Shown: one piece after another, positions 31,322 through 38,304 of the stretch
How the letters are laid out: each line of letters begins with the position of its first letter
Numbering within the stretch: position 1 is the first letter of the stretch
From: Paludibacteraceae bacterium
Lineage (GTDB): Bacteria > Bacteroidota > Bacteroidia > Bacteroidales > Paludibacteraceae
Direction: 5' to 3'
Assembly (NCBI GenBank): GCA_017557345.1
Contig: JAFYZR010000056.1
Coordinates: 1-40,901, forward strand
DNA: 40,901 nucleotides
Notes under the pieces: generated by a model
What the model saw: the letters and a program-made list of their open reading frames with translations, nothing else
The model's database searches: none
What the model was told of the DNA's origin: nothing
Translations under genes and position numbers: made by a program

Positions 31322-32500
31322 ATGCAGGTTAATACGCATCTGCAACAGCTGCAAGGCAATTATCTCTTTACAGAGATAGTAAATCGCACGGAAGCGTACA
31401 AAGCCACCCACCCGGAACAACGGCTATTGCGTCTGGGCGTAGGAGACGTAACCCTTCCGCTACCCCAACCTATCATCCATGCGATGCATCAAGCCGTAGA
31501 GGAATTGGCGCATGAAGATACTTTCCGCGGATACGGACCGGAAGAAGGATATATATGGCTGCGACAGGCAATCATTGATAACGATTACCAACCTCTTGGT
31601 ATTGACTTGTCTACGGACGAAGTGTTCATCAGCGATGGAGCCGGTAGCGATTTAGGAAACCTAAGTGAACTATTCGGCCGCAATAACCGTGTAGGCATTT
31701 TAGAGCCCACTTATCCGGCCTATTTGGACACATCCGCTATGGCCGGAAGAGAAGTGGTTTTTCTGCCATGCACAGCTGAAAATCATTTTGTACCGGAGTT
31801 GCCGAAGGAACAGGTTGACCTCATTTATCTTTGTTACCCGAACAATCCCACGGGTGCCACGCTGACACACGCACAATTGGCGCAATGGGTGGATTATGCG
31901 CGCGAACACCATAGTATTATTATCTTTGATGCCGCGTACGAGTCTTTCATAGAGGACTCCGACGTTCCTCATAGCATCTATGAGATCAAAGGCGCAGACG
32001 AAGTAGCTATCGAAGTACGAAGCTATAGCAAGAGTGCCGGTTTTACGGCGGTGCGGTGTGGTTATACGGTAGTGCCTAAAAAGACAGGCCTGCAAGCCAT
32101 GTGGCTTCGCAGGCAATGTACTAAATTCAATGGAGCTTCGTATATAGCGCAACGCGGGGCTATGGCATCCTACTCTCCGGAAGGAAAGGCCGGAGCGCAA
32201 GCCAATTTGGCGTATTACAAACAGACTGCAGACATACTTTTAACCGGTTTACGGAAGATGGGCTATCAGGTATTCGGAGGCAAGAACGCACCTTATATTT
32301 GGTGTCGTGTGCCTAAAGGATATGACTCTTGGTCGTTCTTTGATCACCTACTGAATACCTGTCAAGTTGTCTGCACACCGGGTGTCGGTTTCGGAAAGTC
32401 CGGTGAAGGATACGTCCGTTTCTCCGCCTTCTCTAAGCGCGAGGACTGCGAAGAAGCATTAAAAAGATTAAAAAGTCTTGCACATTCGAAAAATTTGTAG
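31322..32500 (+). CDS. dapL: LL-diaminopimelate aminotransferase
   Basis: A 392-residue fold-type I PLP enzyme making LL-diaminopimelate from tetrahydrodipicolinate and glutamate in one step, bypassing the succinyl or acetyl route. Typical DapL sequence: LGVGDVTLPLPQPIIHAMHQAV, FRGYGPEEGY, DGAGSDLGN, YPNNPTGA and the PLP lysine K237 in SYSKSAGFT. The ATG at 31322 is preferred over a TTG at 31307 because it has a GGAGG sequence 7 nt upstream and does not overlap dapF. The last eight codons double as the -33 box and spacer of the glmS promoter. Confidence 0.95.
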   Translation: MQVNTHLQQLQGNYLFTEIVNRTEAYKATHPEQRLLRLGVGDVTLPLPQPIIHAMHQAVEELAHEDTFRGYGPEEGYIWLRQAIIDNDYQPLGIDLSTDEVFISDGAGSDLGNLSELFGRNNRVGILEPTYPAYLDTSAMAGREVVFLPCTAENHFVPELPKEQVDLIYLCYPNNPTGATLTHAQLAQWVDYAREHHSIIIFDAAYESFIEDSDVPHSIYEIKGADEVAIEVRSYSKSAGFTAVRCGYTVVPKKTGLQAMWLRRQCTKFNGASYIAQRGAMASYSPEGKAGAQANLAYYKQTADILLTGLRKMGYQVFGGKNAPYIWCRVPKGYDSWSFFDHLLNTCQVVCTPGVGFGKSGEGYVRFSAFSKREDCEEALKRLKSLAHSKNL

Positions 32501-32508
32501 TAATTTTG
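32478..32508 (+). promoter_or_regulatory. glmS promoter, overlapping the dapL 3' end
   Basis: TTG (32478-32480) and TAATTTTG (32501-32508) are 20 bp apart. The -33 box and whole spacer are dapL codons; the -7 box begins on the base after the dapL stop. Confidence 0.85.
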
Positions 32509-32518
32509 CAGCCGCTTT

Positions 32519-32553
32519 AAATCATAAATCACAAATCATAAATCACAAATCAT
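32519..32553 (+). repeat. Five AAATCAY heptamers in the glmS leader
   Basis: AAATCAT, AAATCAC, AAATCAT, AAATCAC, AAATCAT in perfect 7-bp register (also a 14-bp repeat), ending 3 nt before the glmS ATG. They make up nearly the whole untranslated leader and lack a Shine-Dalgarno sequence. Confidence 0.92.
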
Positions 32554-32556
32554 TCC

Positions 32557-34401
32557 ATGTGTGGAATCGTAGGATATATCGGCAAACGCAATGCGTACCC
32601 GATTTTGATTAAAGGCTTACATCGTCTCGAGTACCGCGGGTACGATAGTGCCGGAGTTGCGCTCATCAACGAGCAGGGGCAACTCAACATCTATAAAGCC
32701 AAAGGCAAGGTGGCAGAACTCGAAGCCTTTGCTGCCGAGAAAGACACCACAGGACAGATAGGTATCGCGCACACGCGTTGGGCTACGCATGGCGAACCGA
32801 ATACGGTCAATGCCCATCCGCATTACTCGGAGTCAGAGCGCCTGGCTATCATCCATAATGGCATCATCGAGAACTACGCCGTACTCAAAGCCGGTTTGAT
32901 GAAAGAGGGCTATACTTTCAAGTCAGATACGGATACGGAAGTGCTGGTGCAACTCATCGAATACACGCAGGTGAATCGTCATGTCGATCTCAAGACAGCC
33001 GTTCAACTGGCGTTGCAGCAGGTTGTGGGCGCATATGCTATTGCCATCCTTGATAAGGACCATCCGGATACGCTCATCGCTGCCCGTAAGGGCTCGCCAC
33101 TCGTGGTGGGTATTGGCATAGATGAGTATTTCCTGGCATCTGATGCCACACCTATCGTCGAATATACCGATAAAGTCATTTATATCGAAGATGAAGAGGT
33201 TGTCAGCCTTCAAGTGGGCAAAGAAGTAGATATCACGACCATCGGCAACGTGCAAAAGACTCCGGAGATAAAGCGCCTTGAACTCTCACTCAGCCAACTT
33301 GAGAAAGGCGGTTATCCGCATTTCATGCTCAAAGAGATCTTCGAGCAGCCGCGTACATTGACCGACTCCATGCGTGGGCGTGTGAACGTACGGCAAGATA
33401 ACATCGCTCTCTCCGGATTCATCGATAACAAAGAGCGTTTCCTTAACGCCAAGCGCATCATCATCACGGCTTGTGGCACCTCATGGCACGCCGGACTCAT
33501 CGCCATGTATGCCATCGAAGAGTTCGCACAGATTCCGGTGGAAGTGGAATACTCGTCCGAGTTCCGTTACCGCAAACCGGTCATTAACAAAGACGATATC
33601 GTCATTGCCATCTCCCAGAGCGGTGAGACAGCCGACACCTTGGCTGCTATTCAGTTGGCCAAAGAGAAAGGGGCGTTTATCTTCTCTATCTGTAATGTAG
33701 TGGGTGCCTCTATTCCGCGCCTAAGCGACAGCGGCTGCTACACCCACGTAGGACCGGAGATAGGAGTTGCCTCCACGAAGGCCTTCACGGCACAGGTAAC
33801 AGCACTCACGATGCTAGCGCTTTGTATAGGCAAAGAAAAAGGGACTATCGACAATGACCAATATCTGCGTATTGTACGTGAACTGGGCCAGATACCGGAT
33901 AAGATTCAACGCGTCCTGGGGCAGAACAAACACATCGCGGATGTGTCAAAGACCTTTACCTACGCGCAGAACTTCATTTATCTCGGTCGCGGGTATAACT
34001 TCCCCGTTGCGCTGGAGGGTGCGCTCAAACTGAAAGAAATCAGTTATATCCATGCCGAAGGATATCCTGCCGCAGAAATGAAACACGGCCCGATTGCCCT
34101 TATCTCGCAAGAAATGCCGGTGGTTGTTGTGGCTCCGCATTGCGGCACGTATGAGAAAGTGGTAAGTAATATCCAGGAGATTAAGGCCCGCAAAGGACGC
34201 GTTATCGCCATCGTTACGGCCGGAGACAAACTGGTCAGCAAGATTGCCGATTTCACGATTGAAGTGCCGGAAACGGAAGAATGCCTCACTCCGCTTCTCA
34301 CCGTCATCCCGCTGCAACTGATTGCGTACCATATCGCCGTTATCAAAGGCTGTGATGTTGACCAGCCACGTAACTTAGCCAAGTCTGTAACAGTAGAGTA
34401 A
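32557..34401 (+). CDS. glmS: Glutamine-fructose-6-phosphate aminotransferase
   Basis: A 614-residue enzyme making glucosamine-6-phosphate from fructose-6-phosphate and glutamine, the first step to UDP-GlcNAc. The N-terminal glutaminase domain begins MCGIVGYIG with nucleophile Cys2 and contains HRLEYRGYDSAG, HTRWATHG and HNGIIEN. The two SIS isomerase domains follow (ACGTSWHAGL, SQSGETADTLA; then LGRGYNFPVALEGALKLKEISY), ending DQPRNLAKSVTVE. Length is normal. It has its own promoter overlapping dapL and is followed after 2 nt by ddh. I see no glmS ribozyme: the leader is under 50 nt and made of repeats. Confidence 0.97.
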   Translation: MCGIVGYIGKRNAYPILIKGLHRLEYRGYDSAGVALINEQGQLNIYKAKGKVAELEAFAAEKDTTGQIGIAHTRWATHGEPNTVNAHPHYSESERLAIIHNGIIENYAVLKAGLMKEGYTFKSDTDTEVLVQLIEYTQVNRHVDLKTAVQLALQQVVGAYAIAILDKDHPDTLIAARKGSPLVVGIGIDEYFLASDATPIVEYTDKVIYIEDEEVVSLQVGKEVDITTIGNVQKTPEIKRLELSLSQLEKGGYPHFMLKEIFEQPRTLTDSMRGRVNVRQDNIALSGFIDNKERFLNAKRIIITACGTSWHAGLIAMYAIEEFAQIPVEVEYSSEFRYRKPVINKDDIVIAISQSGETADTLAAIQLAKEKGAFIFSICNVVGASIPRLSDSGCYTHVGPEIGVASTKAFTAQVTALTMLALCIGKEKGTIDNDQYLRIVRELGQIPDKIQRVLGQNKHIADVSKTFTYAQNFIYLGRGYNFPVALEGALKLKEISYIHAEGYPAAEMKHGPIALISQEMPVVVVAPHCGTYEKVVSNIQEIKARKGRVIAIVTAGDKLVSKIADFTIEVPETEECLTPLLTVIPLQLIAYHIAVIKGCDVDQPRNLAKSVTVE

Positions 34402-34403
34402 AT

Positions 34404-35258
34404 ATGAAAATTGCAATTTTGGGTTACGGGAATATAGGCCGTGCCGCTGAACAAGCTATTAACGCCGCTCCGGATATGGAGCTGGTCGGAGTATTTCACC
34501 ATAACGACTGCCTGGACTGCCTCCAAGCCGATGCAGTACTTATCTGTACGCCGACCCGGGAGGTGCAGAAATTCGCAGCAATCCTTGCCTCGCGCGGCAT
34601 ATGCACCGTGGATAGCTTTGACATTCACGGGCAGATATGGAACCTCCGCAGCGCCTTAAATGCCGTTTGCCAGGCCAACAAGTCTGTCAGTATTATCTCT
34701 GCGGGTTGGGATCCGGGCACAGACAGCATGGTTCGTGCTCTCCTCATGGCCATGGCTCCCAAAGGGCTGACCTATACCAATTTCGGTCCCGGCCGTTCGA
34801 TGGGTCACACTGTAGCAGCGAAAGCCATCCAGGGTGTGAAGAACGCTCTCTCGATGACTATTCCTCTCGGTACAGGCATTCATCGCCGCATGGTGTATAT
34901 CGAACTCGAAGACGGCGCGGATTTCAAGACCGTAGAGGCGGCTATCTTAGCGGACGACTACTTCGCACACGATGAGACGCATGTCATTCCCGTGGACAGC
35001 ATTGATGCGCTCAATAACGTGGCACACGGTGTAAATCTCGTGCGCTCCGGAGTAAGCGGCGAGACACACAACCAGCGCTTTGAGTTCAACATGGAGATCA
35101 ACAACCCGGCCCTCACCGGTCAAGTGATGGTCAGCTGTGCCCGTGCGGCTGTTCGCATGAGAGAACGCGGGGAGTTTGGCGCAAAGACCATGATTGAGCT
35201 TCGTCCTATTGACCTGCTTCCGGGTGCAACGGAACAATTAGTAAAAGCCCTCGTTTGA
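34404..35258 (+). CDS. ddh: meso-Diaminopimelate dehydrogenase
   Basis: A 284-residue NADP-dependent enzyme that makes meso-diaminopimelate straight from tetrahydrodipicolinate and ammonia. N-terminal Rossmann motif GYGNIG, then FHHNDC, ICTPTREVQ, ISAGWDPGTDSMVRALL, and the substrate-domain stretch TNFGPGRSMGHTVAAKAIQGVKNALS, typical of Ddh. Slightly shorter than the Corynebacterium enzyme. It is encoded between glmS and a secreted hydrolase, one operon away from dapF-dapL, so the strain has two routes to meso-DAP. The stop overlaps the next start (TGATG). Confidence 0.93.
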   Translation: MKIAILGYGNIGRAAEQAINAAPDMELVGVFHHNDCLDCLQADAVLICTPTREVQKFAAILASRGICTVDSFDIHGQIWNLRSALNAVCQANKSVSIISAGWDPGTDSMVRALLMAMAPKGLTYTNFGPGRSMGHTVAAKAIQGVKNALSMTIPLGTGIHRRMVYIELEDGADFKTVEAAILADDYFAHDETHVIPVDSIDALNNVAHGVNLVRSGVSGETHNQRFEFNMEINNPALTGQVMVSCARAAVRMRERGEFGAKTMIELRPIDLLPGATEQLVKALV

Positions 35259-36298
35259 TGAGACATTGGTTATTGCTCTTTCTGCTTGCTCTGCCCCTGT
35301 CGCTGGCAGCGGGTGTGTATGAGACAGTCATCACCTACCCTTCCGTGGACCAACACGGCGAGCCTGTCATGCTATCCGGCAAAGTAAGCGTGCCGACCGG
35401 CAAAGAGGCGAAAGGAGTAATGCTCGTGCTGCACTATACGATCGGTGCCAATAAAGAAGTTCCCTCTTCCTGCACGACTTACGAGGCCAAACAATTCCGC
35501 AAGGATTATGTCCTTATCATGCCGGATTATATCGGTTACGGAGCGACGAAAGACCGTTTCCCTCCTTACCTGCACGGGGCTCTGACCGCACAGAACAGCG
35601 TGGATATGATTCCATACGCTCAGCAGGTTTTGGATAGTTTGCAATACGCTATTCGGATAGACAGTCTCTTTGTGATCGGTTTCTCGCAAGGTGCAGCAGC
35701 AGCACTATGGACGCTCAAGCTATTGGAGGAGCAATATTCCAGTCAATACCACGTGACGCATTGTTTTATAGGCAGCGGTCCTTATAACGTAGCAGCCACT
35801 TACGACGATGCCATAAGCAGTAATAAAGTAGGCATGCCGATGGCCGTGCCACTCCTCGTGATGGGAACCAGCGTGTCATACGACCTGAACCTCTCGCGGG
35901 AGCAACTCTTCACGCCCTATATGGACAAACGATTTGATGAGCTGATTGCTTCCAAGAAACACGGACTGATGGATCTTTTCATGCGCATGCCAAAGCACAA
36001 TTTGAGCGCTTGGCTGTCGGATACCGGAAGGGATAAGACACAACCTGAGACACAACGCTTGTACGAAGGATTACTACGCTCGAGCCTGCTGCATGACGGT
36101 ATATCGCCTGCCTGGACACCGAAAGCGCCCTTGTATATCTTTCATTCCACGCAAGATGATGTGGTCACGTTTCATTGTGCCGAGCATCTGCAAAACCGAT
36201 ACCCCAACGAGCCGAACATCACTTACGATTTCGGCCCATACGGAAGTCATTTGAAGTCACTGTTCAAATTCTTCTCGCGTGTAAAAGAACAGCTGTAA
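35258..36298 (+). CDS. Secreted alpha/beta-hydrolase (lipase/esterase-like)
   Basis: A 346-residue protein with signal peptide (1-18, ending LAAG) and an alpha/beta-hydrolase fold: oxyanion region VLHYTIGA, DYIGYGATKD, nucleophile elbow G141-F-S143-Q-G145, and a late STQDDVV / YGSH pair offering acid and histidine. The layout (long N-terminal strand region, GFSQG, large cap) resembles secretory lipase-type or cephalosporin-acylesterase-like proteins. The substrate is unknown. The ATG at 35258 overlaps the ddh stop by one base, so it belongs to the glmS-ddh transcript. The convergent fbp stop is 5 bp away, without a visible terminator. Confidence 0.85.
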   Translation: MRHWLLLFLLALPLSLAAGVYETVITYPSVDQHGEPVMLSGKVSVPTGKEAKGVMLVLHYTIGANKEVPSSCTTYEAKQFRKDYVLIMPDYIGYGATKDRFPPYLHGALTAQNSVDMIPYAQQVLDSLQYAIRIDSLFVIGFSQGAAAALWTLKLLEEQYSSQYHVTHCFIGSGPYNVAATYDDAISSNKVGMPMAVPLLVMGTSVSYDLNLSREQLFTPYMDKRFDELIASKKHGLMDLFMRMPKHNLSAWLSDTGRDKTQPETQRLYEGLLRSSLLHDGISPAWTPKAPLYIFHSTQDDVVTFHCAEHLQNRYPNEPNITYDFGPYGSHLKSLFKFFSRVKEQL

Positions 36299-36303
36299 AA
36301 CGT

Positions 36304-38232
36304 TTAGCGTTCGCGCAACGAACCGTTCTGATAAGCATGTAAGAGTTGTTCGAGACTATTAATCTGCTCGAGCAGCTCTTTTCCTTTGTCCGTATCTTTG
36401 ATACGAATGCGGTGACCGGAGAAGTCCTGCAGCAACAGACGGTTATTGATATCCGAACCGGAGAGGACAGCCTGCTCTCGGCTCTCAAAACTCTCGTGCT
36501 CTACCAGTTGGATACCATGGCTGTTATAGATGAGCGTATAGCCCGCAATGCCTGTTTTCTCCTGGTACGGCTTACTGAAACCGCCATCGATGACGAAACG
36601 CTTGCCGTTGGCGCGCATAGGCGTCTCGCCCTGTATCGTACGGACCGGCACATGACCGTTTACAATGCGGCCGGTTGACGGATCAAGACCGAACTCAACC
36701 AAGATCTTCTCGCATATCTTCTCATCGTCCGCCAGTGTGAAATAGGCACCTTTCTTCTCCTCATGCGAGGACTTGTCTGCCAGGAAATACCGCTCGAAAG
36801 TAGTCATCTTATCCTTGTTATAAAGCGGCGAGAACTCACCTTCCCAGAGATACAACATATAATCCAACGCATCCTCTTTCTCTTTTCCGGTGCCGTAGTA
36901 TGCCTGCCGTATAATCTCGTCCGTGCGGTCCATGAGTGCCTTTCCGCTAACCAGCTTGCCGCACACATCCGCCTCCGTGAACGAGCCGTCCGCATTGAGA
37001 GGGATAGCCGCATGATAGAGCAAGAAACCGTTGCGTACCAGGTATAGCGAGCCGTGCTCATAGAGCATCCGCAGGTGTCGTTGCATCTTCTCCGATTTAC
37101 GGAACGAGCGCGCCAACTGACTCATCAAATCCTCCTCTTCCTGACTCAAAGCATACGGGTCTTGCGGATTAATCGTCGGCAGATAGGAATCGAGCAACGG
37201 TAGGGAATTGATGTTATCCAGCACCGCTCTATCGTCCATATGCCACTCGGGGTGACGGCGAACCGTCTGGCCCTCCAGCTTGAACTGAATGATAGAAATC
37301 GCCTTGTGCATCTTCGCCATCAGTTGTGCGGAGCGGGTTAGACGAGGGTTATTCTCGAAATCCTTGGTCTGCCAAAGGGTGCACGGATCGTCACCGTAAA
37401 CGGTCATCGCGAAGTTAGCCAGCGGCAAGAGATTAATGCCATAGCCTTCCTCGAGCGTTTCTATATTCGCATAGCGAATGCTGACGCGCAGCACCGTAGC
37501 CAGCAGCGCCAGGTTGCCTGCCATCGCACCCATCCATTCTATATCATGGTTGCCCCACTGGATATCGAAATCGCGAACGGTGGACAGCACGTCCAGAATC
37601 TTACTTGCTCCAGGACCACGATCGAAGATATCACCTACCACATGCAGCGTGTCAATCGTCAGAGAATGAATAAGATAGCAAATAGCGATAATCAGCTGTT
37701 CCGCACAACCCGTCTCAATAATCGCATCGATAATGGCATTGTAATACGTCTGCCGGTCATGCTGCTCGAGGTTCGTTTCATGCAGCAATTCCTTGATGAT
37801 ATAAGCATAATCCGGCGGCAATAGCTTATGCACTTTGGAACGGCTGTATTTGATGGTCACGGCACGCGCAATCTCCACCACCTGTTGAATCATCTTGCGG
37901 TACCATGCTTCCAGTTGTGCACCGGAAAGGGAGTGTTTGATGAGCTCTATGCGTTCGTCCGGATAGTATATCAACGCACAGAGAGCACGTTTGTCTTCCT
38001 CGGACATTGAATCGCCATACACCTCGTCCACTTTCTTCCGTACCACACCCGAGGCATTCTTTATCATGTGGATGAAAGCCAGAGATTCGCCGTGCAGATC
38101 ACTCACGAAATGCTCGGTTCCTTTGGGCAACGAGAGAATCGCGCGAAGATTGATTAACTCCGTTACCACCGATTGACTATTCGGAAATTTCTCACTTAAT
38201 AACCTTAAATACCGCTCGTTTTCCATTATCAT
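36304..38232 (-). CDS. fbp: Fructose-1,6-bisphosphatase class III
   Basis: A 642-residue enzyme of the class III (Firmicutes/Bacteroides) type, a metallophosphatase unrelated to E. coli Fbp. Metal-site motifs: FVSDLHGE, VVGDIFDRGPGA, QWGNHDIEW, and a late NGHVPV. It hydrolyses fructose-1,6-bisphosphate to fructose-6-phosphate for gluconeogenesis, which also supplies GlmS encoded on the other strand. Length agrees with the family. The start may be 38232 or 38226 (MIM); the choice does not alter function. Promoter boxes lie 18-48 bp upstream, within the terminator of the VWA gene. Confidence 0.96.
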   Translation of the reverse strand: MIMENERYLRLLSEKFPNSQSVVTELINLRAILSLPKGTEHFVSDLHGESLAFIHMIKNASGVVRKKVDEVYGDSMSEEDKRALCALIYYPDERIELIKHSLSGAQLEAWYRKMIQQVVEIARAVTIKYSRSKVHKLLPPDYAYIIKELLHETNLEQHDRQTYYNAIIDAIIETGCAEQLIIAICYLIHSLTIDTLHVVGDIFDRGPGASKILDVLSTVRDFDIQWGNHDIEWMGAMAGNLALLATVLRVSIRYANIETLEEGYGINLLPLANFAMTVYGDDPCTLWQTKDFENNPRLTRSAQLMAKMHKAISIIQFKLEGQTVRRHPEWHMDDRAVLDNINSLPLLDSYLPTINPQDPYALSQEEEDLMSQLARSFRKSEKMQRHLRMLYEHGSLYLVRNGFLLYHAAIPLNADGSFTEADVCGKLVSGKALMDRTDEIIRQAYYGTGKEKEDALDYMLYLWEGEFSPLYNKDKMTTFERYFLADKSSHEEKKGAYFTLADDEKICEKILVEFGLDPSTGRIVNGHVPVRTIQGETPMRANGKRFVIDGGFSKPYQEKTGIAGYTLIYNSHGIQLVEHESFESREQAVLSGSDINNRLLLQDFSGHRIRIKDTDKGKELLEQINSLEQLLHAYQNGSLRER

Positions 38233-38249
38233 TTACAATTTTGCGAGTG

Positions 38250-38280
38250 CAAAATTACAACAAAAAAATGACATACGCAA
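38250..38280 (-). promoter_or_regulatory. fbp promoter, nested in the upstream terminator
   Basis: On the minus strand TTG (38280-38278) and TAATTTTG (38257-38250), 20 bp apart. The -33 box is in the loop of the 38263-38298 hairpin and the T-tract is the spacer, exactly as at gdhA. Confidence 0.88.
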
Positions 38281-38298
38281 ATTTGTATGCCATTTTTT
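38262..38298 (-). terminator. Rho-independent terminator of the VWA lipoprotein gene
   Basis: On the minus strand a 13-bp stem with one mismatch (AAAAAATG-G-CATAC, 8-nt loop, GTATG-T-CATTTTTT) running into T7, beginning 6 bp after the stop at 38305. Confidence 0.8.
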
Positions 38299-38304
38299 GC
38301 TGTT

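Noticed and set aside
32509-32556. glmS ribozyme or riboswitch in the glmS leader
   Set aside because: The leader is under 50 nt and consists almost entirely of AAATCAY heptamers.
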